Origin: an uncultured Clostridia bacterium
GTDB lineage: Bacteria > Bacillota > Clostridia > Saccharofermentanales > Saccharofermentanaceae
Assembly: GCA_947303255.1 (NCBI GenBank)
Contig: CAMYXL010000028.1
Span: 1-36,941 of the forward strand
DNA: 36,941 nucleotides
Direction: 5' to 3'
The notes under the pieces are model-generated. The model was not told where the DNA came from, did no database searches, and was given only the letters and a program-made list of their open reading frames with translations. Both the position numbers and the translations under genes were made by a program. This document shows positions 1 to 8,680 of the stretch, in pieces (the stretch's first letter is position 1; each line of letters starts with the position of its first letter).

Positions 1-322
1 TATACTTTTTGTCTGCAGCATAATTAAAAGAAGGAGCCTTACAGCCGAGAAAATGTTTGACGGTGTGGGCGGACATTCCGTGCGTTCAGCCGGAACCGAG
101 AACAACTCCAGGGTCAAAGTAACACCCGGCATGATCGGTTGGGCTGACCTCATCTTTTGCTTTGAGAAAAAGCACCTGCGCCGCCTCAAAGAAAAATACT
201 CAGACGAACTATCCGGCAAAAAAGTAATAACCCTCTACATCCAAGACGACTATTCCTATATGGATAAGGAACTGCAGGAGATACTGAAGAGTTATTATGA
301 TGAATACGTTGATGTGAATTGA
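1..322 (+). CDS. Low-molecular-weight protein-tyrosine-phosphatase-like protein, 5' end cut by window edge
   Basis: The frame is open from base 2 and has no start inside the window before position 53. Codons ahead of the ATG at 53 read ILFVCSIIKRRSLTAEK, the N-terminal P-loop of the small bacterial low-molecular-weight tyrosine phosphatase-like family. The CX5R signature (Cys at 14-16, Arg at 32-34) is therefore intact, and the ATG at 53 is internal. Downstream, HSVRSAGT and the W-A-D-L-I-F-C-F-E segment match the family core. The predicted product is a cytosolic protein of a little over 100 residues that would hydrolyse phosphotyrosine or a similar phosphoester. The family assignment is fairly secure. 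The substrate is unknown, and many members of this short subfamily have no demonstrated activity. An AT-rich gap of about 125 bases separates it from the next gene, so it probably belongs to the flanking conserved chromosome. Confidence 0.8.
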   Translation, partial: ILFVCSIIKRRSLTAEKMFDGVGGHSVRSAGTENNSRVKVTPGMIGWADLIFCFEKKHLRRLKEKYSDELSGKKVITLYIQDDYSYMDKELQEILKSYYDEYVDVN

Positions 323-449
323 CATAGTTATGTTTTGAATATGATAAAAATATCATTGTTCATAATAGAATATTATTTTTCCAAAAAATAAAATAATATA
401 AAGAAATTTTAACTTTCATACGAATGCAAAAGCAAGAAAGGAAACAATT

Positions 450-1697
450 ATGGATAGACTGAATATTTTTAATCCGTATACTAGAAAGAACTTGTGGCAT
501 GAAGACGTACTTACTAGAAATTTTCTTATACTAGTCAATAATGTACCTAGTGTGCAGATTGCTTTTTTTGAAATGATTCGAGGAAAGTTAAAAACTATGG
601 AACTTGAATCAATAGCCCAAGGTAAATTGTCTGTTTCAGAGGTTCGCACACAAGTCAATAGTGGGAATTATCTGAGAGATAAACGGGAGCATAATATAGT
701 CTCTGTTATTATTTCAGATGACGAATTTGAAAAAGAGCATGAAGTCCGAGAAAGCAGTCGAGATGGCAGATATGATGGGGTAATAATTTGTGATCCGTCA
801 TGGATATTCATTATTGAGAATAAACCATCTGCTACTAATATATGGGAAGAACAGACTAACATCCCTGAAGAGGATGTAGAAGGGAATAACCTAGTTCAAG
901 AGTTGTGTCGCTTATCGTGGAGAGAGGTTATTGAACTCTTGAGGCTGATAATTCAAAATGATATTGCTAGTAAACTGGAAAAGATTATTATTGATGATTT
1001 TCTTGAGTATGTGAATGATAATTATGATTGGCTTAATCCATATAACGAATTTGGATTGTGTAAAGAGAACAAATGGCTTTTAGATAAGCGTTGTGATGAT
1101 ATTCTGAAAAAATGTTTTAAGGATAAGGAAATAAATAGACATCCTGGTTGGAAAAACTATGTGGACACATCATCTGAAGATGCGGCTGTTCATCAATTGG
1201 CTTTAGATTATGATTCGAATTCTAGGAAAATAATCCTTTGGATGTATGTTGGAGAGAAAATTGATAGTGCGAGGTTTTTCTATAAAAACGTTGATATAGA
1301 ATTGGCTCAAGAGATTAGCAAAGATAGTAGGTATTTGTTTGTTCCTAATTTTCATTTTGCTTATAGGGGTACACCGTTAGTTTGGTTTTCGACGACAAAA
1401 ATGGATGTATTTCAATATATGCAATTTTGGAAAAATGAAAATCTAAAACAAATTAAGAAAGATGAATTTGAAGAATATTATTGTAAGTTGGTTGAGTATA
1501 AAGTAATAGATGCAAATGATGAAACAGTTAGGAATAAAATAACTTTAAAAAATTATCCGGATTTCAATTTAAGACCTGGTGTTCTTTTGGGATATGAATG
1601 GCCGATTGAGGAGGCTATTAAGCTGGACAATGAGGGTCGATTTGCTGAGGATTGTATGGACAAGATTAGGACTATTCGGTCCGTTTACCTAAAGTAA
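450..1697 (+). CDS. PD-(D/E)XK nuclease-like protein of unknown function
   Basis: This is a 415-residue soluble protein. The start is supported by AAAGGA about 9 bases upstream. Residues 108-125 read RYDGVIICDPSWIFIIENK. The acidic residue D109, a hydrophobic strand, and E123-x-K125 fit the D...(D/E)xK core of PD-(D/E)XK endonucleases. An acidic E-rich segment at 92-101 precedes it. The N-terminus (FNPY...WHEDVLTRNFL) looks like a conserved cap I cannot name. The C-terminal half is rich in aromatic residues and has no recognised motif. The gene is visibly more AT-rich than the genes at 17-22 kb, consistent with horizontal acquisition. It stands in front of a PcfJ-like gene and a large nuclease-helicase fusion, so a role in DNA restriction is a reasonable inference. 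The nuclease fold is inferred from one short motif and could be wrong. Confidence 0.6.
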   Translation: MDRLNIFNPYTRKNLWHEDVLTRNFLILVNNVPSVQIAFFEMIRGKLKTMELESIAQGKLSVSEVRTQVNSGNYLRDKREHNIVSVIISDDEFEKEHEVRESSRDGRYDGVIICDPSWIFIIENKPSATNIWEEQTNIPEEDVEGNNLVQELCRLSWREVIELLRLIIQNDIASKLEKIIIDDFLEYVNDNYDWLNPYNEFGLCKENKWLLDKRCDDILKKCFKDKEINRHPGWKNYVDTSSEDAAVHQLALDYDSNSRKIILWMYVGEKIDSARFFYKNVDIELAQEISKDSRYLFVPNFHFAYRGTPLVWFSTTKMDVFQYMQFWKNENLKQIKKDEFEEYYCKLVEYKVIDANDETVRNKITLKNYPDFNLRPGVLLGYEWPIEEAIKLDNEGRFAEDCMDKIRTIRSVYLK

Positions 1698-1765
1698 TGA
1701 AGTCTTATTTTACCTATATTTCATATGCCACATATTCAAGTAGCGTAATCTGAGATGTATTGTGT

Positions 1766-1827
1766 CCCCAAAAAGCCACGCATGATTTTATAGAATCCTC
1801 TCTAAGAAAAAATGTGTGGCTGGGGGG
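1766..1827 (+). promoter_or_regulatory. Hairpin pairing with the ribosome binding site of the PcfJ-like gene
   Basis: GCCACGCAT (1775-1783) can pair with ATGTGTGGC (1812-1820), with one G-U pair. CCCC (1766-1769) can then pair with GGGG within 1822-1827, across a 5-by-1 internal loop. The G run at 1822-1827 is the likely ribosome binding site for the ATG at 1835, so the fold would hide it. No U-tract follows, which argues against a simple terminator. A regulatory role is inference. Confidence 0.4.
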
Positions 1828-1834
1828 CGATATC

Positions 1835-3160
1835 ATGTTTCAACTTATGAAAATCGAGAGGACATTGCATAAGTGTCCTGAGATTGATTTCGATGAAGAA
1901 CAATGGCCGCTGATATCTGATGACAAATTTCGCGTTATTGAGGAGAAATGTCGCGGACGCTACAGAGATGAGGTATACATCTTTCCGTTTTTTCGAGAGA
2001 AGGAAGACGGAACGAAGTTTATTGATCTGTATTTTTGGTGCCGGAAAAACAAATATCAAACGTACCAGCGTTTTATCATCTGTGAAGGGTACAGATTAAC
2101 GTCAAATAAGGAGCGGAGATTTATAGAGTTTACGCGGAACAGACATTTGGAATTTGATTTATTCGAAAAGTTTTGTGGCAAGGTTACGGAAGAGTTTCCG
2201 TCTTGGCATTTCTGTTACTATTCGTACCTAAGGATTGGAGAAGCTTTGGAACATATATATTATGCAAGTCACAGATCAGGGGCTAAGGAAGTTCTTTATA
2301 AAGCTGATCTTGGAGAAATTGCATGGAATCTGCATCAGATTCCTTCGGCTAACCTTGCAGGAACAAAACCACAAACAATCATTGCACATGACCTGTCTTT
2401 GAAGCTGCTTCATGTTTTGAATAGTTCGGATTCAGTGAGCGTTCTTTTTGATGAAGAGAGGACCATATACAGCAAAAAAGTCTTTTCAAGATTCAGCGGA
2501 CTCATGGGTGAGAGATTGCCTAATGTAGCTCAATGGGAGTATCTTTGTGCAATATACAATGATGACGGGGAATATGGTTATAGATTTAATAGATCGATAT
2601 ATGACAGTTTATCCAGAGTAGGATATGTGCTTGACATAGAGGAGTATATGGAATTTTACCAATTGAAGAATGAATTGAAGGATATCATGGATTTTCCAGT
2701 GCATAACAAGAAACATATGAAATATGACATTGAAATAATGCGAAGCATAAAGTTGTTTAGAGATTCGAAATATCGATTCCTTTGTCATTATGAGGAAAGA
2801 CAGCAAAGATATGAGTATGAGGGAGAAAAGTATACGATCATTATGCCGAAAGATGCAATTGATATTGAAAAAGAAGCATATCGTCAGAGCAATTGTCTGG
2901 ACAGATATGTACATCGAGTTCTTAAAGGAGAAACTGATGTGCTTTTTCTTCGTAGGAAAGATGATATCAGCAGATCATATGTGACTATGGAGATAAGAAA
3001 TAACATGATTGTGCAGGTAAAAGGAAGATTTAATGTTGTTCCAAGTGACGAGGTGCTTGATTTTCTTGAAGAATATTCAGAGGCGAAAGGCATCAAATAT
3101 GATCGTCAGGGTTTGTCTATTAATCACTTCTACAATGAATTCCCGGAAGGCTTGTTTTAA
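1835..3160 (+). CDS. PcfJ-like protein
   Basis: The product is 441 residues from the ATG at 1835. I prefer that start over the in-frame ATG at 1760 because it has a G-rich ribosome binding site 7 bases upstream and the extension encodes an inverted repeat. The C-terminal ~110 residues carry the PcfJ signature: a small-residue/Cys patch (QSNCLDRYVHRVLKGE), a strand ending LFLRRKDD, then YVTMEIRNNMIVQVKG and a helix (DEVLDFLEEY). PcfJ-domain proteins were named from an enterococcal conjugative plasmid and are common on mobile elements, but their biochemical role is not established. The N-terminal ~300 residues show no motif I recognise. The gene sits alone between two nuclease-like genes, with about 125 bases to the next start. 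Confidence is high for the domain and low for any function. Confidence 0.75.
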   Translation: MFQLMKIERTLHKCPEIDFDEEQWPLISDDKFRVIEEKCRGRYRDEVYIFPFFREKEDGTKFIDLYFWCRKNKYQTYQRFIICEGYRLTSNKERRFIEFTRNRHLEFDLFEKFCGKVTEEFPSWHFCYYSYLRIGEALEHIYYASHRSGAKEVLYKADLGEIAWNLHQIPSANLAGTKPQTIIAHDLSLKLLHVLNSSDSVSVLFDEERTIYSKKVFSRFSGLMGERLPNVAQWEYLCAIYNDDGEYGYRFNRSIYDSLSRVGYVLDIEEYMEFYQLKNELKDIMDFPVHNKKHMKYDIEIMRSIKLFRDSKYRFLCHYEERQQRYEYEGEKYTIIMPKDAIDIEKEAYRQSNCLDRYVHRVLKGETDVLFLRRKDDISRSYVTMEIRNNMIVQVKGRFNVVPSDEVLDFLEEYSEAKGIKYDRQGLSINHFYNEFPEGLF

Positions 3161-3285
3161 TGTGCTGGATTTGGTACATCACTTCGGAAATGAGAATTAT
3201 GCCGTTTTTTGATGGTACATTGTCCCATTTTTAGCTCGTGACCATTAGTACATTTATAGCAAAGTTCTATTTGGGAGACGTTGCT

Positions 3286-6200
3286 ATGAATGATAAGCAG
3301 ATTCGTGATATCTTAGTTGCTTTTCTGAAAGTTCATTATTCTGAGATGAGGATCTATCATGAGAAGAGCATCGGCGGTGCTACTTGCGATCTCATGATGG
3401 TTACTCCCAAGTGTCTGATGGGTTTTGAGATCAAGAGTGATTTGGATAATTATCAGAGATTGGATTCACAGGTCAAGAATTATGAGAGATTCTTCACATA
3501 TAATTATATAGTTGTCGGTACCACCCATGCAGGGTCGATCCAGCAGAGAGTTCCTGATACGTGGGGAATCCTTGTTGTGGACCATGATTCGATCAAGGTT
3601 ATGAGACAGGCTCAGTATAATGATAAACGTTCTCCAGTCTCTCAATTGTCGATACTTTGGAAGCTGGAACTGAAGAATATACTGAACTATTTTCATCTTC
3701 CGATGTATGCTCTCAGAGATAAGAATTACATCGTAACCAGATTGGTGGAAAATGTCCCGGCTGACCAGCTTAGCAGACAAACCGCCTATGAACTTCTCAA
3801 CAGAGACTATTCAATCTACGATGCCGAGGATTATACAGAGTATTACAGGGTGGAGAACCCGAAGGTCGAGATCGAGCATCTCATGGAACTTGTTGATAAT
3901 GCTTCCGAGATGAACATGGAAGAGATGACTTTGGATCAGTGGATCGATGTCTATCGTAAGGCCAAGGAGATACGTCAGAAGAAGGCTGAGGCTGAGGAAG
4001 CGATAGCCAGGAAACGCGAATCCCACGCGATCAAATACACAGATATCGAGGTTGCTCCCGGAGTTCCATGGGTTGATAAGGTGATTATCAGAGAGTTCAT
4101 TTTCCACCTTTCCGGAAATCAATATTCTGCATATGTGAATTATGAGCCTGTTACGAGCAATTGGTTCATCGTGAACAAGAGAGAGGGAGATCGTATTCCT
4201 GAGTTCGTAACTACATACGGACTTAGGGATTACAATGCTCTTTTTATTCTTGAGTGTCTGTTAAATCTTCGTGATATAAAAAGATATGATAGCAAGAACA
4301 GGTATGATGAGAAGTCGACACTGGCTGCGATCGAGAAGCAGGAGATCATCCTTCAGGAATTCAAGGATTGGGTATGGCAGGATGAGGACAGGATCTGGAT
4401 GATCGAGGAAGCTTATAATACCTTGTTCGGTGATCTCAAGAAAGAGAGATATGACGGAAGTAAGCTGGAATTCAAGGATTTGAAATCGGACATCAAGTTG
4501 TTTGACTATCAGAAAGATGCGATCCAGAGGATCATAACTGAGAAGAATACTTTGCTGGCATTTGATGTGGGCGCCGGAAAGACCTACATCATGATCGCTG
4601 CTGCCATGTACATGCGCCAGCATGGTATGTCACGTAAGAATATGTTTGTGGTTCCGAACAGCATTGTCGGTCAGTGGGAGAAACTTTTCACTGATCTTTA
4701 CCCGATGGCTAAACTTCTGGTCGTCGAGCCAAGAAGTTTCAAGGCTCCTGTCAGGGAGAAGACCTTGAGGAATATGAGGGAAGGCGACTATGACGGTATA
4801 ATCATCGCCTATTCTTGTTTTGACATGATCCCGCTTTCGGCTCACGTAATAGCTGATATGTTGGATATGAATATCAGAAGGCTCAACGATGCAATAAGAG
4901 ATCTTCGTATCGATTACGAGACCGGTTCCAGAGCTGCACTCGATAGACAGAAAAGAAATGTTGTTAAGATGACCCAGCAGTTCCTTGACAGCATGGATTA
5001 CAAAACGATGGATATCACTTTCGATGAGCTAGAGATCAATACACTATTTGTCGACGAAGCTCATAACTATAAGAATATACACATTGATACTCACATGTCT
5101 GATATACGCGGCATCAATACCAAGGGCTCTTCCAAATGTCAGGGTCTCCTTCACAAGGTCAGATGCGTCCAAAGTCAGAATAACGGCAGGGGTGTTGTTT
5201 TTGCCACAGGTACACCGCTCTGCAATTCGATCTCCGATGCCTATACTATGCAGATCTATCTTCAGTATGATGACCTTGTTGACCGTCACCTGGATGTTTT
5301 CGATAACTGGGTAAAGACCTTTGCCAAGCCTGAACGTGTGGCAGAGATCGATGTTGATACCAAGAACTACCGCATAGTCACGCGCTTTGCGAAATTCTTC
5401 AACCTGCCTGAATTATCTCTCCTTTTCTCGAAAATAGCCGTCTTCTACGCCATGGACAACTCTGACGAGATCCCTGATTTCGAAGGCTATACAGACTGTG
5501 TCATAGAAAAGAACCAAGCCCTGAAAAAGTATATGCTCGAACTGGCATCCAGGACTGATGCCATAAGAGCGAAGGAAGTGGACAGGACTGAGGACAACAT
5601 GCTCAAAGTCAGCACTGACGGCCGTAAAGCGGCGCTTGATCTTCGCCTGGTTGGTGAAGAACAACCTGCGAAGACTTCCAAGGTTACTCACTGTGTAGAG
5701 AATGTCTGGAGGATCTATCAGAAATATCCGGGATGTTCTCAACTGATCTTCTGCGATTATTCCACTCCGAAAGCAGACGATTTCAACGTTTATAAGGAAC
5801 TGATGGAAGGTCTTGTCGATAAGGGTATGAGGCCTGAGGAGATCGCTTTCATCCATAGTTACAGGACTGAGGAACGTAAAGTCCAGCTGTTCAGCAACGT
5901 TAACACCGGCAAGGTCAGAGTCCTCATAGGCTCCACCTTCAAACTCGGCATCGGATCCAATGTTCAGACCGTCCTTAAAGCCATCCATCACCTTGACGTT
6001 CCGTGGCGTCCCGCTGATATGGTCCAGCGAGAAGGAAGAATCCTCAGGCGCGGCAACACAAATGATGATGTGCTCATTTACCGCTACATTTGTGAAGGTA
6101 GTTTCGACGCATACTCATGGCAGATCCTGGAGACCAAGCAACGCTTCATATCACAGTTCCTTGAAGGTTCCGCATATCAAAGGTCTTCTGAAGATCTCGA

Positions 6201-7062
6201 AAACAGTGTCCTCTCATATGCCGAGGTTAAAGCTCTTGCTTTGTCTAACGAGAACATGAAGAAACTTGCCGAGAAAGAGAATGAATTGGCAGGCGTAAAG
6301 ATCCTGAGCATCAAGTATGTTGACTCTATCCAGGGCTTCAAAGAAGACATCATTAAACTCCGCGAATCGATCAAGACCCTTACCAGACAGATCGACGGAG
6401 TTCGTGCTTTCTTGCTTGAGTTGGAAACAAAGACAACCGACGACTTTAAGCAACTTCGCATTCACATACAAAATATGCTACAGGTTGCTGATCTGAATGC
6501 GCCAAACTTGAAAATAGGTGATGTATGGGGATTTGAGTTGTATACACCTGAGACTCAGTTTATGAAGCCGACCTTGTTACTGAAGCGTAATGGTGCAGTC
6601 TTCTATGTCGAGATCGGTGATTCGTTATCCGGTAATGCTTTGAGGATCGCGAACTTCATAAAGCGTCTTGGAGATCATATATCAGACCTTAAACAGAAGC
6701 GTACCGAGCATGAAGACAGGATCACATCCATCGAACGTGAGATAGCAAGAGATAATCCGTATCTTATGAGAATCAAGCAGTTGGAATTGGAAGTTGATAT
6801 GTTAAGAAGATTAGTTAATGAAGCAGAATTCGAAAATGATTTTTGGCAGGAGGAAAAGCAGAAAGACAATAAGGAAAAGGAAGTGATCAATCCTGAATAC
6901 AAAGAGTATTCGTACTTCAGGAGTTGTCTTGATTTTGATGATGTGAAGATCAGATATCACGAGTTGATGAAAGCAAATCATCCTGATGTTTCAGATGATA
7001 AAGAAGAAATAGCCAAAGAGATAAACAGACAATACGAGGTAATCAAGAGGAAACAAGCTTAA
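3286..7062 (+). CDS. sce7726-type nuclease / SF2 (SNF2-like) helicase / J-domain fusion
   Basis: This is 1258 residues from the ATG at 3286, which has GGGAG 8 bases upstream; an in-frame GTG at 3238 is less likely. Residues 1 to ~190 match the sce7726 family, a PD-(D/E)XK-like fold with D35 and E48-x-K50. A helicase core follows: Walker A DVGAGKT (427-433), DEAH (590-593), an ATGTPL-type motif III near 640, and the C-terminal lobe with motif VI QREGRILRRG (914-923). This core resembles the large helicases of mobile elements that act with DNA methylases, but no methylase domain is visible. A coiled-coil-rich stretch covers about 960-1180. The last ~55 residues look like a DnaJ J-domain with HPD at 1232-1234. 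The predicted role is ATP-dependent DNA tracking coupled to cleavage, with Hsp70 recruitment as a possible extra. The J-domain on a nuclease-helicase is the unusual part. A convergent hypothetical gene lies downstream. Confidence 0.85.
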   Translation: MNDKQIRDILVAFLKVHYSEMRIYHEKSIGGATCDLMMVTPKCLMGFEIKSDLDNYQRLDSQVKNYERFFTYNYIVVGTTHAGSIQQRVPDTWGILVVDHDSIKVMRQAQYNDKRSPVSQLSILWKLELKNILNYFHLPMYALRDKNYIVTRLVENVPADQLSRQTAYELLNRDYSIYDAEDYTEYYRVENPKVEIEHLMELVDNASEMNMEEMTLDQWIDVYRKAKEIRQKKAEAEEAIARKRESHAIKYTDIEVAPGVPWVDKVIIREFIFHLSGNQYSAYVNYEPVTSNWFIVNKREGDRIPEFVTTYGLRDYNALFILECLLNLRDIKRYDSKNRYDEKSTLAAIEKQEIILQEFKDWVWQDEDRIWMIEEAYNTLFGDLKKERYDGSKLEFKDLKSDIKLFDYQKDAIQRIITEKNTLLAFDVGAGKTYIMIAAAMYMRQHGMSRKNMFVVPNSIVGQWEKLFTDLYPMAKLLVVEPRSFKAPVREKTLRNMREGDYDGIIIAYSCFDMIPLSAHVIADMLDMNIRRLNDAIRDLRIDYETGSRAALDRQKRNVVKMTQQFLDSMDYKTMDITFDELEINTLFVDEAHNYKNIHIDTHMSDIRGINTKGSSKCQGLLHKVRCVQSQNNGRGVVFATGTPLCNSISDAYTMQIYLQYDDLVDRHLDVFDNWVKTFAKPERVAEIDVDTKNYRIVTRFAKFFNLPELSLLFSKIAVFYAMDNSDEIPDFEGYTDCVIEKNQALKKYMLELASRTDAIRAKEVDRTEDNMLKVSTDGRKAALDLRLVGEEQPAKTSKVTHCVENVWRIYQKYPGCSQLIFCDYSTPKADDFNVYKELMEGLVDKGMRPEEIAFIHSYRTEERKVQLFSNVNTGKVRVLIGSTFKLGIGSNVQTVLKAIHHLDVPWRPADMVQREGRILRRGNTNDDVLIYRYICEGSFDAYSWQILETKQRFISQFLEGSAYQRSSEDLENSVLSYAEVKALALSNENMKKLAEKENELAGVKILSIKYVDSIQGFKEDIIKLRESIKTLTRQIDGVRAFLLELETKTTDDFKQLRIHIQNMLQVADLNAPNLKIGDVWGFELYTPETQFMKPTLLLKRNGAVFYVEIGDSLSGNALRIANFIKRLGDHISDLKQKRTEHEDRITSIEREIARDNPYLMRIKQLELEVDMLRRLVNEAEFENDFWQEEKQKDNKEKEVINPEYKEYSYFRSCLDFDDVKIRYHELMKANHPDVSDDKEEIAKEINRQYEVIKRKQA

Positions 7063-7103
7063 ACGGATTAAGATGATTCTGGTTTTTACTGTTTTGCGAC
7101 TCG

Positions 7104-7194
7104 CAGGCAAATAAGCGGATTATCGGGAATATGAATTGAGTCTCTTTGTCCTTTGTTTTTTACGATAACCCGCTTGGTGGTAATTATTTGCCTG
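7104..7194. repeat. Long imperfect inverted repeat between convergent genes
   Basis: CAGGCAAATAA (7104-7114) is perfectly complementary to TTATTTGCCTG (7184-7194). Nested inside, AGCGGATTATCG (7114-7125) pairs with CGATAACCCGCT (7163-7174) with one mismatch. The right arm has a 9-base bulge and the loop is about 37 bases. It lies between genes that converge at 7062 and 7226. It could be a two-way transcription stop or a remnant of a small non-autonomous element. No long U-tract follows either arm. Confidence 0.6.
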
Positions 7195-7225
7195 TGGTGG
7201 AGGTTAAGCTGTTTTATGAAGAAAT

Positions 7226-8227
7226 CTATTTGTTGTTCCTAATTATGCCGGATATTACAATGCCTTCTTCCGTCTGATCAGAAGGTATGCTGTCGTTTGC
7301 ATATCCCTGGGTGATTATCTGATGATATGCCCTCATAGCTAGATCGAGTTCGATTTCATTTTTGACAAATTTGCTGACGGTGATAAGTGTTCGCTGTGAA
7401 CCAGTCAGTTCTTTTTTGTAGTATTCGAGATCCATGAGACCATCTGTTACCTCATGGTATATGCTTCCGTCTTCATTAACAAAATAACCGCAAGCTGTTA
7501 TATCTGAATTATCGCCGTTTTCTCTGATAGAAGTTATGACCCTTTGGTTTGCTGCTCCTTCCAAAGATACATATGTAATAACAAACGGACCAATACAGTA
7601 ACCTCTACAATTTGCCTTGTTCGGATCCCATACGATATCGCCTTTCTTGAATGGTGTAGGAAAATCAAACCATAGTCTGTCGAAAACGCCAAAGAATATC
7701 GACTTTTCGCCCTCGTTATCGATATTGGGTTGTATTTCTACTACTTCAAGTTGAGGATTAAGAATCATATAGTTTGAGTATAAATCGCTTTGGAGATCAT
7801 CTAACTTTATCTTTGAACACAGTATTCTGGTACGGTCAGGATCTTCATCTTTGAATAAATCATAAATTGACTCGAAAGAGGTTGTAATCTGATCAAGCCT
7901 ATCGTAATTATCAATAAAGGTGTAGACGTATCTTTCATTTTTTGTGTCAACATTTTTACGGAAGTCAGCTATGTGTTTATCTTCCAGTTCCATGTATTTT
8001 CGAAGAAAGGCATGGAGACTTTCCTGCGGTTCCATTAAGTCTCTCTTTTCTATCCTGCAGTCGGGCATTGTTGCAATAAGCTCATTCCAGGCCTCGTGCT
8101 TTTCATTGATAGTCAGTGATTTGCACTGATAGATGAGCCATGCGGTTTCCAGAGAATTGAAGGTGTACCCGGTACTTCTCAAATACTCTCTGATATCCTT
8201 TGAATTTATGAAACAATATATATCCAT
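7226..8227 (-). CDS. Conserved hypothetical protein
   Basis: The likely start is the ATG at 8227 (product MDIYCFINSKDIREYL...). It has GAGGA about 8 bases upstream and gives a 333-residue protein. The open frame extends upstream to 8374, but that stretch has no good ribosome binding site. The N-terminal segment (YTFNSLETAWLIYQCKSLT followed by a WNELIATMPDC motif) resembles a family of hypotheticals I have seen in Clostridia, often near mobile or accessory genes. The central and C-terminal parts hold a KKGDIVWDP segment and several aromatic-rich strands. There is no signal peptide or membrane segment, and no catalytic motif I can point to. It is transcribed toward the large fusion gene and away from the toxin-antitoxin pair, so it is probably an independent unit. 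Function unknown. Confidence 0.7.
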   Translation of the reverse strand: MDIYCFINSKDIREYLRSTGYTFNSLETAWLIYQCKSLTINEKHEAWNELIATMPDCRIEKRDLMEPQESLHAFLRKYMELEDKHIADFRKNVDTKNERYVYTFIDNYDRLDQITTSFESIYDLFKDEDPDRTRILCSKIKLDDLQSDLYSNYMILNPQLEVVEIQPNIDNEGEKSIFFGVFDRLWFDFPTPFKKGDIVWDPNKANCRGYCIGPFVITYVSLEGAANQRVITSIRENGDNSDITACGYFVNEDGSIYHEVTDGLMDLEYYKKELTGSQRTLITVSKFVKNEIELDLAMRAYHQIITQGYANDSIPSDQTEEGIVISGIIRNNK

Positions 8228-8440
8228 GTTTTTGTCCTCGATTATATGCGGATTAGATTGTTCATCTGACCTTATGATACATAGATATATGTCCGCAAAA
8301 AGTCGCATTGACCGAATGATACTTGGTTTTAGGAAAGATAGTTGATTCATGTACTGAAAACGATACATTATCATGTGTAGAATTCATAAAGTAATTTATT
8401 CGAGATGATAAGTGTATTTGTTGATCGGAGACAGTAGACT

Positions 8441-8680
8441 ATGAGTATTGAATATTTGGATGAGGAACGTAACCCGAGTTTCTATGATGATCCGTTCTTC
8501 ATTTTGCCTAGGAGTTTACCTAATGATGAAAAGGAAGAAATCAGTATGAATAAAGAGGAAGAGTCATTTAAGAATGATGAATACACACATTATGAGACAT
8601 TTACTGACGATGAAGTTGTCGAGGCAGCGAAAAAGCTGATGAATGAATTTGATAAAGCATTTAAGGAGCTTGCCAAATGA
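8441..8680 (+). CDS. Probable antitoxin of the adjacent Doc toxin
   Basis: This is a small acidic 79-residue protein whose stop overlaps the start of the Doc gene by 4 bases (ATGA), the usual layout for translationally coupled antitoxin-toxin pairs. The C-terminal ~25 residues (DDEVVEAAKKLMNEFDKAFKELAK) predict an amphipathic helix of the type that antitoxins use to clamp their toxin. I see no Phd-like DNA-binding N-terminus. The first ~35 residues are Pro/Asp-rich and probably disordered. A second in-frame ATG at 8546 has AAGGAAG 8 bases upstream and would give a 44-residue form; either start could be used. The antitoxin role rests on position and size, not on a recognised domain. Confidence 0.65.
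   Translation: MSIEYLDEERNPSFYDDPFFILPRSLPNDEKEEISMNKEEESFKNDEYTHYETFTDDEVVEAAKKLMNEFDKAFKELAK

Noticed and set aside
53..322. Start of the phosphatase-like gene at base 53
   Set aside because: The catalytic CX5R loop lies upstream in the same frame, so 53 is internal.
1760..1834. Upstream start for the PcfJ-like gene
   Set aside because: The extra 25 codons cover the inverted repeat and the ATG at 1835 has a better ribosome binding site.
5413..5991. 192-codon open frame on the minus strand
   Set aside because: It is fully antisense to the helicase fusion gene, with no ribosome binding site and no protein-like motif.
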